From JAUNBG01 sp964442735 (GTDB taxonomy: Bacteria; Planctomycetota; Planctomycetia; Pirellulales; Thermoguttaceae), in assembly GCA_964442735.1 (NCBI GenBank), contig CAYUAP010000002.1:24007-88006 (forward strand): a stretch of DNA of 64,000 bases. Direction: 5' to 3'. The notes beneath the pieces are model-generated. The model made no database searches and was not told the DNA's origin. It saw only the letters and a list, made by a program, of their open reading frames with translations. This document shows positions 34,361 through 42,547 of the stretch, one piece after another; the stretch's first letter is position 1, and each line of letters starts with the position of its first letter. A program made the translations under genes and the position numbers.

Positions 34361-35446
34361 TTACGGCTGTGCGGGCTGTGTTGGCTGATTCATATTGGGC
34401 ATTGGTTGATTCATGTTCGGCATCGGTTGATTCATATTCGGCATCGGTTGATTCATATTGGGCATAGGCTGATTCACAGGTTGATTTATACCAGGTTGTC
34501 CCATTCCCCCGGCTCCGAACGGGTCTTGGGGATTCTGCATTCCTCCTGCTCCGGTACTAAACGGATCTTGCATACCATTAGCTCCGGTTCCGAATGGGTC
34601 TTGAGGATTCTGCATTCCGGCATTGGGATTCATGGGATCTACAGGATTGGTATTAGTATTCTGCGGATTGGCCACGGTTTCATTCGGATCCCAGTTGATA
34701 ATATCATCTTCATTACCTTGATCGTCTGTTTTATTGGGACCCAAGGACCAAATTGCCGGTTTTTTCCCATTCCCTTTATTGGTAGGCCATTCATATTTAT
34801 AGGGATTTCCCCAAGGATCTGTAGGAATTTCTTTTCTGTCTAGGTATTTACCATAGGAACGAGGTTGGGCAGGAGCTGTTGTAGCACCAGGAGAAGTACC
34901 ATTCGTCGTGGTATTTCCAGTTCCCAAGGATCCGGTCACTCCCATTCCGCCCATGGGATCCATGGCAGTTGGGTCCATGTTCATATCCATACCACCCGTT
35001 GTGTTCTGTGTTCCTGGAGCCCCGGGCATTCCACCCATGGTATTCTGCATTCCACCAGCTCCTGGCATGGTTCCAGCTCCTGGCATGGTTCCAGCTCCTG
35101 GCATGGTTCCGGTTCCTCCCATTCCTCCCATGGGATCCATGGCGCCTGCATCCATACCACCCCCCATTCCCATAGGATCGGCGGCTGTATCGCCACTTGT
35201 TGTTTGCGGAAGTGCATTGACTTTTCCAACCAAGAGATCGAGACCCTCGTTTGTCGTTGGAAACCGTCTATTATCCACTTGGAACATTTTTAAAGCATCG
35301 TCAAATTCACTGATTTGAATTGTGGTAGATCGTATCATCGCCTTTTCATAGGATGACCATATAGAACCTCCAATAATTCCTATCAATACAACTAAAATTG
35401 CCATTACAATGAGCAACTCTATAAGGGTAAATGCCGTCCTTTTCAT
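34361..35446 (-). CDS. GspG-like major pseudopilin with Gly/Met/Pro-rich insert and C-terminal heptad-type repeats
   Basis: A prepilin of the type II secretion system, 361 residues. The leader and helix are KRTAFTLIELLIVMAILVVLIGIIGG (residues 2-27), with glutamate at +5. Next come EFDDALKMFQVDNRRFPTTNEGLDLLV (near 47-72) and the GspG core motif IPTDPWGNPYKYEWP, then IWSLGPNKTDDQGNEDDIINW (calcium-loop region). Between the two halves a long insert of Gly/Met/Pro/Thr repeats (about residues 85-200, with PGAGTM units) breaks the fold. After the core comes a Pro/Asn/Met-rich tail with four MPNMNQP units. The repeats are also visible in DNA as 18-nt and 21-nt tandem units. GGAG lies 10 bases before the ATG. 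Most GspG proteins are about 140-150 residues, so this one is greatly enlarged. Confidence 0.85.
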   Translation of the reverse strand: MKRTAFTLIELLIVMAILVVLIGIIGGSIWSSYEKAMIRSTTIQISEFDDALKMFQVDNRRFPTTNEGLDLLVGKVNALPQTTSGDTAADPMGMGGGMDAGAMDPMGGMGGTGTMPGAGTMPGAGTMPGAGGMQNTMGGMPGAPGTQNTTGGMDMNMDPTAMDPMGGMGVTGSLGTGNTTTNGTSPGATTAPAQPRSYGKYLDRKEIPTDPWGNPYKYEWPTNKGNGKKPAIWSLGPNKTDDQGNEDDIINWDPNETVANPQNTNTNPVDPMNPNAGMQNPQDPFGTGANGMQDPFSTGAGGMQNPQDPFGAGGMGQPGINQPVNQPMPNMNQPMPNMNQPMPNMNQPMPNMNQPTQPAQP

Positions 35447-35497
35447 TTTTTATATACTCCTGTCAGGTGGGATTTAGGTGGTTTTATATCTATTTGT

Positions 35498-35890
35498 CCG
35501 ATGATCCGTTTGGTCCAATGATTCATTTGATTCAATGATTCATTTGATTCAATGATTCATTTGATTCAATGATCCGTTTGATTCAATGATCCGTTTGATT
35601 CAATGATCCGTTTGATTCAATGATCCGTTTGNNNNNNNNNNNNNNNNNNNNNNNNNNNNNNNNNNNNNNNNNNNNNNNNNNNNNNNNNNNNNNNNNNNNN
35701 NNNNNNNNNNNNNNNNNNNNNNNNNNNNNNNTGATCCGTTTGATTCAATGATCCGTTTGATTCAATGATCCGTTTGATTCAATGATTCATTTGATTCAAT
35801 GATCCATTTGATCCGATGATCCATTTGATCCGATGGTCCGTTTGGTCCAATGATCCGTTTAGACCTATGATCTGTTTGGTCCATTGGTAT
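35498..35890. repeat. 17-nt tandem repeat array interrupted by scaffold gap
   Basis: The unit ATTCAATGATCCGTTTG and the variant ATTCAATGATTCATTTG repeat head to tail on both sides of the gap, with degraded TCCGATGATCCRTTTG units at both ends. At least 16 units are visible. The 17-base period is not a multiple of three, so this is not a protein repeat. It lies upstream of the GspG-like gene. True length is unknown because of the gap. Confidence 0.92.
35632..35731. other. 100-N assembly gap
   Basis: Exactly 100 N within the tandem array. This is a scaffolding placeholder where the assembler could not resolve the repeat. Confidence 0.98.
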
Positions 35891-36350
35891 CCGATGACAA
35901 CATCAGAGTATCTCTTCGGAACATCGAAGACAGCAAGTGGAAAACCATGTTCCTTTAGAATCCACTTCAGATTGATTCAATCGATAATGATCGCCGGTCG
36001 AAACGGTGAATTAATTGTATCCATAACCGTAGCAGTCCCGAACGTTATACCATTAAGGGATTCTAAAATTTATTTATAGGTAATTTACATTGAACAGAAG
36101 AATTTTTCGAGTTTGAAATCAAACACTTCAATCACGAAAATAATTCCTTCATTCAATTATGATGATTATATTCGATTTTTTAAGTCAAGGAAAGAGGAAT
36201 TTACCCTAAAGTTCGTTTTTTTATTCAAGAAATAGTATAAATTTGGCCGGAAATTCTATTTTGATCTTGTCAAACTGTCACTTTATCATATATAATAGTG
36301 GTTATATATGGTTTGACTTCCATCAATCTGTAACCCTAAAGAATTGGAAA
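35891..36350. other. Spacer after the repeat array
   Basis: There are 460 bases up to the next gene. No family or ribosome-binding site supports the ORF at 35816-36079, which begins inside the repeat. The promoter of the exported coiled-coil gene is presumably here. Confidence 0.35.
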
Positions 36351-36359
36351 ATGTATCCG

Positions 36360-37463
36360 ATGAAACAGTATATAAAGAAATTTTGTATCCATCCCCAAAA
36401 TCGAGGCCTTTTTTTAGCCGGTTTTGGTTTGTTGGCGTTTCTTTTGGTCAGTTTTGGTCTAAAGGTCCAGGAAACAGCGGCTCAAACGACTAAAGAGGTC
36501 CAGAAAACAGTGGCTGAAACAGTGAAAGAGGTTCCGGGTACTGCCAGTTCCGCAGTGATTCCGGACGCCAAACCCGCCGCAGTTCCGGCATCGTCTTCCG
36601 TGCCATTTCCCGCAAATGCAATGCCCGGAGCCAATATTCCTACTCCCGTAATGCCCGGAGTTATGGAGAACGCCCCTGTTATGTTTAAAGGAATGCCGGT
36701 TAATGCGTCTGTTCTTCAACATATGAAAAATGAATGGACCTTCCAGCTTCAGCAAATTCAACAGATGCTTCGTTCCTTGCAACCACAGGATGAACAACTA
36801 GCAAAAACTCTTAAAGAGCAGCAGGCGGAAATCCTTAAAGATCTCAAGGATGTTAATGAACAATTGGAAAAAATGGGGCCTAACGCCGCAACAAGTGAAA
36901 TGGATCCTCTTTTTCAAGGAATTTTGGACGAAACACAACGAAAAATGGGCCAAATTCCCAATCCGAACACTAGCTCGGTTCCGGCCAATAATCCACTCGC
37001 CGCACTTAATCAAAATAACAAGGCAAATGCCGCTGGAGTTCCCCTTGATAATAATTTAACGGGTCTTGATTCCGGCCTAAATGCAAATGCTGCCGCAGAT
37101 TCCGAACAAAAGATTAAAAAAGTGGAAAACGCAATCATTCTTCTTCGAGAAGCGGGGCTCCCTCTATTGGCCAATCAAGCGGCCAATCAGATTCCCAATC
37201 TCCTGAATCCCGCCTTTACTGAAGAACCTCTTAATACTGGAATCAATCCTCCTGTTCCAGGGTTAACCGATATTACGGGCGCCGCAAATCCCTATGAACC
37301 ATTACCATCCAAAGAAGTGACCGAATTAAAAACGCTCATTTCCGAATTAAAAGGTCAGTTATCGCAAATGGCAAATGATCTAACAGATGTTCAGACCCAG
37401 CTTAAATTACTCAGTCGCCAGATTGTTCAACCTGCTGTGGCTCCTGTTACTCCTCAAAAATAA
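36360..37463 (+). CDS. Exported or membrane-anchored coiled-coil protein of unknown function
   Basis: The ATG at 36360 gives MKQYIKKFCIHPQNRG followed by one hydrophobic helix (LFLAGFGLLAFLLVSFGL), a signal anchor or signal peptide. GGAAAA lies about 8 bases before it; the ATG at 36351 is equally possible. About 367 residues. The mature part is Ala/Pro/Asn-rich, with two Gln/Lys/Glu-rich segments predicted as coiled coils: one near residues 115-165 (MKNEWTFQLQQIQQMLRSL...KTLKEQQAEILKDLKDV), and the last 45 residues (LKTLISELKGQLSQMANDLTDVQTQLKLL). No known domain recognised. The thioredoxin gene starts 18 bases later, so they are probably co-transcribed. An envelope or redox-related role is only a guess. 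Confidence 0.7.
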   Translation: MKQYIKKFCIHPQNRGLFLAGFGLLAFLLVSFGLKVQETAAQTTKEVQKTVAETVKEVPGTASSAVIPDAKPAAVPASSSVPFPANAMPGANIPTPVMPGVMENAPVMFKGMPVNASVLQHMKNEWTFQLQQIQQMLRSLQPQDEQLAKTLKEQQAEILKDLKDVNEQLEKMGPNAATSEMDPLFQGILDETQRKMGQIPNPNTSSVPANNPLAALNQNNKANAAGVPLDNNLTGLDSGLNANAAADSEQKIKKVENAIILLREAGLPLLANQAANQIPNLLNPAFTEEPLNTGINPPVPGLTDITGAANPYEPLPSKEVTELKTLISELKGQLSQMANDLTDVQTQLKLLSRQIVQPAVAPVTPQK

Positions 37464-37481
37464 TTATAGAAGGGATTTCCC

Positions 37482-37808
37482 ATGGCAAAAGCTATTGAAT
37501 TGCAAGAGAAAGATTTCGAGACCGTTGTTCTTCAATCAGATGTTCCGGTTTTAGTCGATTTTTGGTCTCCTACCTGTATACCCTGTCGTGCCATTGCACC
37601 TATTCTGGAGGCGTTAGCTGAAGAATTTGAGGGAGAAGCTAAAATCGTTAAAATCAATATATTCGAAAATACCGATGTTGCTGGACATCTTGATGTCAGT
37701 TCCCTTCCAACTTTGATCCTTTTTAATAAAGGTGTCATGGTCGAACGATTGGTCGGTGCGCAAACTCAAGATCGGTTAATTGAATTATTGGAAGAATATG
37801 TCGGATAA
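37482..37808 (+). CDS. Thioredoxin-like protein with CIPC active site
   Basis: A 108-residue cytoplasmic thioredoxin fold without signal peptide. The active site reads FWSPTCIPCRAIAP (near residues 26-39), with the two redox cysteines spaced as usual but Ile in place of the canonical Gly (CGPC). Other family marks are VLVDFW, VVKI-like KIVKINIFEN near 62, the cis-proline in SLPTLILF near 78, and LVGAQTQDRLIELLE at the end. Ribosome-binding site AGAAGGG. Thioredoxins reduce disulfides of client proteins. The changed CxxC dipeptide would alter redox potential (established for the fold in general). It follows the coiled-coil gene in one operon. Confidence 0.9.
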   Translation: MAKAIELQEKDFETVVLQSDVPVLVDFWSPTCIPCRAIAPILEALAEEFEGEAKIVKINIFENTDVAGHLDVSSLPTLILFNKGVMVERLVGAQTQDRLIELLEEYVG

Positions 37809-37839
37809 CAAGAGATGTTTTTCTTCTATCGGGTAACTA

Positions 37840-37876
37840 ATGGTTAGAATTTCCTTAATTAGGAGTGTCTAACCAT
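37840..37876 (+). terminator. Hairpin after the thioredoxin gene
   Basis: The arms ATGGTTAGA/TCTAACCAT enclose an inner stem TCCT/AGGA. The structure lies 31 bases after the stop. There is no T tract directly after, so this is a possible terminator or 3'-end element. Confidence 0.45.
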
Positions 37877-37954
37877 GGTTGATCGGATTTTCTATTTTCG
37901 AGGTCCGGATGTATCCATAAACGATTTTTGTTAAACCGCCATTACTCCGTTACT

Positions 37955-38072
37955 ATACTCAAGGTCGTTATAAAAGTCTATTTTTCAAAACAGGCGAGAC
38001 GCCTGTTTTGGGGGATGCGGACAAGACGTTCGTGCTCCCAGAAAATGTCGAATTTATAACGTCGTACAGTAT
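37955..38072 (+). mobile_element. 118-bp MITE-like element, copy C
   Basis: Left TIR ATACTCAAGGTCGTTATAA and right TIR TTATAACGTCGTACAGTAT are both complete. Hairpin 1 is perfect (10-bp arms AAAACAGGCG/CGCCTGTTTT, loop AGA). Hairpin 2 has mismatches (GCGGACAAGACGTTCGTG). Same length as copies A and B. Confidence 0.92.
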
Positions 38073-38572
38073 ATTATTAAATTACTTCTCTATCACCTTT
38101 TTTATTAGGATCGGTATCTTTTATGGATATTAAGGGGCATTTCGATAATGGAGAAGTGTAATCGTTTCGTCATCACTTGTACATAATTTTGCAAGTGCTG
38201 TGGCTCCCAGGGAGTTGATCCAGACTGCTTTTACGTTGGTATAATGTTGGTGACAGAATTATCCAAAGAGACAAGTGCTCTTTAGTTTTCAATAATACCC
38301 GAAAATTTTTCCTGTATTCTAAAACAACTGTCAGTTTGTTTTGGACTTTTATAAAAAGATGGAGCTTCAATAGTATGGACATATACTGTCCAAGTCTGTT
38401 TGACAATAGAACAATTCCATATATGATTATATTATATTGAGTTTAGGATATAGTACCATTTAAAGGTATTTCCATGATTATTTTATAAATAATGGTGCGG
38501 AAAATGGTGATATCCATCATGATAGAGAACAATATATAATATACAATATATAATATAGGGAGGAGTCCGATA
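38073..38572. other. Spacer upstream of cas2
   Basis: 500 bases without a supportable gene. A reverse ORF at 38173-38406 has no start signal or family. Just before cas2 the sequence is low-complexity (repeated ATATAATATA). No CRISPR repeat or leader was found. Confidence 0.4.
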
Positions 38573-38839
38573 ATGGTAGTACTGGTTACGTACGATACAG
38601 ACCTGAATACACGGGAAGCACGTGAACGTTTACTGCGAATTGCGGATATATGCGGGCATTTAGGTAATGGACATCGAGTTCAAAAAATGGTTTTTGAATG
38701 TAAATTTGAACCATTTATATGGCTTTCTTTAAAAAACGCTCTGATGAAAGAGATCGATCCCCGAAAAGACAGTCTTTGCTTTTATTTCCTTGAAAACGAT
38801 TGGCAAAAAAGAGTTGAATATTATGGAATTACAAGGTAA
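38573..38839 (+). CDS. cas2: CRISPR-associated endonuclease Cas2 (type I-C-like), orphan
   Basis: This 88-residue ferredoxin-fold protein matches the short Cas2 of type I-C systems. The first strand is VVLVTYDTDL (residues 2-11) with the conserved Asp; then REARERLLRIADICGHLG, RVQKMVFECKFEP (near 36-48), and the end KDSLCFYFLENDWQKRVEYYG. One extra residue occurs before RVQ compared with the common I-C pattern. GGGAGGAG lies about 8 bases before the ATG, so it is probably translated. Cas2 normally bridges two Cas1 dimers during spacer integration, but no cas1, effector genes or CRISPR array are present in the window. It may be the remnant of a lost locus, a Cas2-like toxin/nuclease (VapD/Cas2 family), or work with a locus elsewhere. 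Confidence 0.85.
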   Translation: MVVLVTYDTDLNTREARERLLRIADICGHLGNGHRVQKMVFECKFEPFIWLSLKNALMKEIDPRKDSLCFYFLENDWQKRVEYYGITR

Positions 38840-39310
38840 ATAGTTTTTCCAGTTTCATAATAGAACCTTGGCCATGTCCTTTATCAGGAAAATGGAATCC
38901 AATGATACATTGGTAACAAGAAGTTAATTTGCCAAAAACAGTCCCATACCGTGTAATATTTATAATTCGGTATATTTATAAAGAATGTTTACATCGGAGT
39001 TCACCTGGCCTACAAATGATATCATCCACTTTTTAGATGTAAATAATCGGATATCTTTTTCACGGGATTCGTCCGTAGACCGGCTCAAGGAACTGCATAA
39101 ACATTTGTTATGTATGAAATATTGTGTATAAAATGATATATAAACAGGACAAAAGATTTTCCAATAATCAATACGATTGCAAAACATATAAACGTAACAG
39201 TTCAACGTCGTTTACAATTCCAGAATATAGGTTAAATATATTAAATTTTTGGGACCGATTTTTTATTAGTGATTGAGTTTGAACTATATTGGAATGGCGG
39301 TAAAAGATTT
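38840..39310. other. Spacer between cas2 and the phosphatase gene
   Basis: 471 bases between two genes facing each other. No array, no clear terminator and no supported ORF was seen. Confidence 0.4.
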
Positions 39311-40495
39311 TTAATACCGATTAATGATAACAGTTTTTCGATATTTTGTCTCAAGAATCTGCCGCATTCTCTGAACGATTCCTCTTCGCAGTCCGAGTTC
39401 CTCGGGAAGGGAAGGGTCCTGATGTGCTTCGTTTACTTTGGTACCGAGTATGAACTCAATTCGGTCATGTTCCTGAATACGATCAATAATCATTTCAGCC
39501 GCTAATGGCAGATTATCCGTTTCCTCGTTTTCCAGTGCGCAACAGACTCGGGATAATGTCAAGATTCCTTCTGTAACCAGTCCGATACCGGGCATTTCTC
39601 CCGGTGGGGGAAGTTCACTGCCACAACGAAACAGTTTACGGTCAAAAATAACTGTTTTTCCCAATATTCGTTCGAGAATTTTGGCTGTTGTCCCTCCACA
39701 GATAATCGTATGATCCGGACCCAGTGATACCTGTCGGGCAAATTCCTCGTCATTTTCTTTATAAAAAGGAGGACCGGTCAGAATACGCAAAACACGTGGC
39801 TTGCGCAAATAGATGACCAGACATGAAATGTCGTCTTTACAGTGATTTTCGGAGATATCAAGTGCATTATAGGCGATTGCACAGGCTAATTCACGAGCAG
39901 ATATTCCCGGACGGTCATGAACCAAATTTTGGGCAAAAGCGAGTTCTCCTTCCCGTCTCCAGCCAAATTTATAATTTTTATTCTGACCAATTCCCGATTG
40001 AGTGATACCATCCGAACAGACGATTAATCGGTCCCCAGGAACCAGCAGGGCCTCGTAACATTCAACCTCGCGGTCCGGCCAATGGGTCGAGACAAGCGTT
40101 TTATGGCGTATTGCCTCCACTTCCAATTCGCCACGTAGATGAATATAGCGCGGATTACCCATCTCGACTATTTTCGTAATACCACCAACCCGAAGATCAA
40201 CCATGGAAAAAGTCGCGTAACTGATTTTCCGTACCTCGCAGATAGGAAGTGAATCCATCATAATCTCCACCGATTGCAGGAGATCAAGATTATTGCGTAA
40301 AAAACAGAGCGCCATGGTCGTTGTCATATTTGCGAGAATATTCGCTTTAATACCACTTCCCAAACCATCGGAGAGTACCGCCAGATGCCGATTTTCCTCG
40401 TCCAGACGCTGTAACTGGATATCATCGCCGCAGGCCGCCTGACCGTACTTGATATATTGATGATATTCCATTTCAACAAATATATCATTAGTCAT
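39311..40495 (-). CDS. SpoIIE/PP2C-type protein phosphatase of the hydrogenase cluster
   Basis: ATG at 40495 is preferred over the GTG at 40507, since GGTGGGG lies 6 bases before it. About 394 residues. The SpoIIE (PPM) domain is at about 10-200: HLAVLSDGLGSGIKANILANMTTTMAL has the metal-binding Asp, and LIVCSDGITQSG near 160 gives the second. A second part (residues 215-394) resembles the C-terminal region found in hydrogenase-linked phosphatases (TGPPFYKENDEEFAR...IICGGTTAKILERILGK). The gene overlaps the end of the sensory hydrogenase gene by 8 bases, so it is translationally coupled. Known: PAS-hydrogenase/phosphatase pairs occur in Thermotoga, Clostridia and Ruminococcus near hyd genes. 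Inference: it passes the redox/H2 signal by dephosphorylating a protein. Confidence 0.88.
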   Translation of the reverse strand: MTNDIFVEMEYHQYIKYGQAACGDDIQLQRLDEENRHLAVLSDGLGSGIKANILANMTTTMALCFLRNNLDLLQSVEIMMDSLPICEVRKISYATFSMVDLRVGGITKIVEMGNPRYIHLRGELEVEAIRHKTLVSTHWPDREVECYEALLVPGDRLIVCSDGITQSGIGQNKNYKFGWRREGELAFAQNLVHDRPGISARELACAIAYNALDISENHCKDDISCLVIYLRKPRVLRILTGPPFYKENDEEFARQVSLGPDHTIICGGTTAKILERILGKTVIFDRKLFRCGSELPPPGEMPGIGLVTEGILTLSRVCCALENEETDNLPLAAEMIIDRIQEHDRIEFILGTKVNEAHQDPSLPEELGLRRGIVQRMRQILETKYRKTVIINRY

Positions 40496-42182
40496 GATTT
40501 TCCCCACCTTTAACGTGATAGACGCCCGCTATTTCGTTTAGCATGATCTCCGTCTCGGCGATATGCTCTCCGAAAATACGTGCTACCTTCTGAACCGTTA
40601 AGACGTTCTTCTGAATGACTTCCCGGGCTTTTTCGGAAATCTGTTCCCGTTTTAATTCACTCTTCGTTACATCTTGAATAACTGCTCCTGCAAATTTCTT
40701 CTTCGCTATGGAAAAAAGACTCAAATTAACGATTTTATTACCAAAATGCTGATGATAGAGTTCCGTTTCGCCCCCGTTCTCCAGAATACTCTGAAATAGA
40801 TCGATGAACTCCGGAAGATATTTCTCGATCGGTAATGGACTCAAATTATCGAGTGAATCGAACAATTCTGTTTCATCTACCAGTATCGCGAAATGACGAT
40901 TGCACTCCGTAATCGATAATTTTTCATCTACAATAACAACAGCGGCCGGAATATACTTTATCAGGGCATTACTGGTCCGCTCGAAATTCTTCCGTAGATA
41001 ATTGTGGCACATTGCCTCTTCGGCTTTATTTTCCAGAAGTGCCGCAGCGAAATCACGACATGTATTATATCCGCATGCGCCACAGTTGAGTTCATCTTCT
41101 TTACCATATTTGCCGACACGGGCTAATGCCATAGCTATCGATTCTTCCTCCGGTGAAAAAATCGGAATGGTTTGAGAGGTATAGTGTTCCTTAATTCCAA
41201 TATTTTGATGTTTACCTGAACTGGAGGCTGTGGAACTGATCGCATCGGTTTCGACGAGTGTTGTCAAGGATGCGCCTTTTTCCTGCATGATTGGTCCATT
41301 AACACATCCTCCATCGCACGCGAGCGCTTCGAGAAAAATCGTTCGCTCCGATTTTTCACCGTTCCAACCTGTCAGAAGTCGATCAAGATTGGCCAATCCG
41401 GAAACCGTTACATATCGAACGTTCCTGTTACCATCACGTAGGGTATCGTTCATTCCACCTTCAATAGAATAAAAACGACCTTCCTCGGCATCGCCTAGGG
41501 CGGGCTCTATTTCTTTTTCGTCAAATTTGACATGACAATCTTCCAAGAGTTGCTCCAGGGATGCGAACGTTAGAGCCAGATTCAAGATATCGGGATTTCG
41601 ATCCGCTTCGTTTTTTTTGGCGGCACAAGGTCCAAAAAAGACGACTTTAATATCTTGTCCGAACTCTTCCCGTAATAGTCGTGCATGGGCAAGAACGGGA
41701 GAATAATATGGCAGAATATTCTTCGTAAATTGGGGACGATATTTTCGAATGTAATCGACGCTGGCCGGACAGGCACTCGAAATGATCAAGGATTCGTCCG
41801 TGTACTTTAAAATTTCACAGGTCTGACCACTGACAGCTTCCGCGCCGTGTGCGGTTTCACTCGTACCAGCGAATCCGCATTTTTTGAGTACTGCCGCCAA
41901 CCGACGTATTCCTATTCCTTTAAAATAACCAAGGTGACTAGGGGCTATCGACGCGTATATTTTTTCACCTTCTGCCAGAAATTGTTTTAAACGAGATAAA
42001 TCGGAACGGATCGTCTTCGCATGAGCGGGACAGACACGAACACATGCACCACAGGCAACGCAAGCTTCAGGAATAACCGACGCTTTTCCATTCACGATAC
42101 GGATCGCCTTGCAATGGCAATGGCGAACACATTTATAACAATCCTGACATTCCGTTTCTATCGTATAAACGACCGATTCCAT
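40488..42182 (-). CDS. hydS: Sensory [FeFe] hydrogenase with PAS domain (HydS-type, group C)
   Basis: A 564-residue protein. Two ferredoxin-type 4Fe-4S sites lie at the N-terminus (CQDCYKCVRHC and CVACGACVRVC). The H-cluster domain is at about 60-345, with motif L1 reading SSACPASVDYIRKY, L2 FFGPCAAKKNEA and L3 ALACDGGCVNGP. In catalytic enzymes L1 is TSCCP; here the proton-transfer cysteine is alanine, as in described HydS proteins, so slow turnover suited to sensing is expected. Next comes a 4Fe-4S motif CGACGYNTCRDFAAALL near 366, then a PAS domain at about 410-510 (IKYIPAAVVIVDEKLSITECNRHF). Ribosome-binding site GGAAA. It is followed by the phosphatase and preceded by the ferredoxin gene. 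Confidence 0.93.
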   Translation of the reverse strand: MESVVYTIETECQDCYKCVRHCHCKAIRIVNGKASVIPEACVACGACVRVCPAHAKTIRSDLSRLKQFLAEGEKIYASIAPSHLGYFKGIGIRRLAAVLKKCGFAGTSETAHGAEAVSGQTCEILKYTDESLIISSACPASVDYIRKYRPQFTKNILPYYSPVLAHARLLREEFGQDIKVVFFGPCAAKKNEADRNPDILNLALTFASLEQLLEDCHVKFDEKEIEPALGDAEEGRFYSIEGGMNDTLRDGNRNVRYVTVSGLANLDRLLTGWNGEKSERTIFLEALACDGGCVNGPIMQEKGASLTTLVETDAISSTASSSGKHQNIGIKEHYTSQTIPIFSPEEESIAMALARVGKYGKEDELNCGACGYNTCRDFAAALLENKAEEAMCHNYLRKNFERTSNALIKYIPAAVVIVDEKLSITECNRHFAILVDETELFDSLDNLSPLPIEKYLPEFIDLFQSILENGGETELYHQHFGNKIVNLSLFSIAKKKFAGAVIQDVTKSELKREQISEKAREVIQKNVLTVQKVARIFGEHIAETEIMLNEIAGVYHVKGGENHD

Positions 42183-42210
42183 TGTGCTTTCCTTTTGTTG
42201 TTAATAACGT

Positions 42211-42480
42211 TCAATTATTAATCGTCTTCTTTTTCGAAAAAACAGATTGGAGAATATCACGCATTGTTCCTGAACTGACATGTTTATAAATATGATCATT
42301 CAGGATAACGATAGGTCCCTCCGTACAATTTTCGGTACATAATCCGGCAGACAGATCGATATCGACTTCATCTTCCAAGTCGTATTCTTTCATAAAAGAT
42401 TCAACAACTTCAAGATTTTTCGCATTGCCCCGTGCATAACAAGAACTGCCGAAGCAGATAACCATTTTGGGTTTGTCCAT
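42211..42480 (-). CDS. Thioredoxin-like [2Fe-2S] ferredoxin of the hydrogenase cluster
   Basis: Start ATG at 42480, with AGGAAAA 6 bases upstream. The longer frame to 42516 would begin inside a terminator. 89 codons. The four cysteines of the thioredoxin-like 2Fe-2S fold are present: CFGSSC near residues 9-14, then LCTENC near 48-53, with the sequence DIDLSAGLC...TEGPIVILNDHIYKHVSSGTMRDIL. Such small proteins (HydE-/NuoE-C-terminal-like) shuttle electrons next to NuoF-type subunits. A strong terminator lies directly upstream, so the gene and its two followers are made only by read-through or from an unseen internal promoter. It precedes hydS by 28 bases. Confidence 0.9.
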   Translation of the reverse strand: MDKPKMVICFGSSCYARGNAKNLEVVESFMKEYDLEDEVDIDLSAGLCTENCTEGPIVILNDHIYKHVSSGTMRDILQSVFSKKKTINN

Positions 42481-42500
42481 TGCGTTTTCCTGTTTATTGC

Positions 42501-42528
42501 AAAAAAAACGGGGCATATAGCCCCGTTT
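42501..42528 (-). terminator. Terminator between hydA and the ferredoxin-hydS-phosphatase genes
   Basis: On the minus strand AAACGGGGC and GCCCCGTTT form a 9-bp stem with loop TATAT, followed by eight T. It starts 20 bases after hydA and its T tract ends about 20 bases before the ferredoxin start codon. Confidence 0.88.
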
Positions 42529-42547
42529 CTTTCTTGTAGATTATAGT

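Noticed and set aside
35498..35890. 17-nt repeats as a CRISPR or protein-repeat region
   Set aside because: Units are directly adjacent with no spacers, and a 17-base period shifts frame at each unit, so neither reading works.
38173..38406. 77-residue reverse ORF next to cas2 as a possible toxin/antitoxin partner
   Set aside because: No start signal, no known motif, and it points away from cas2. Its basic composition is typical of chance frames in AT-rich DNA.
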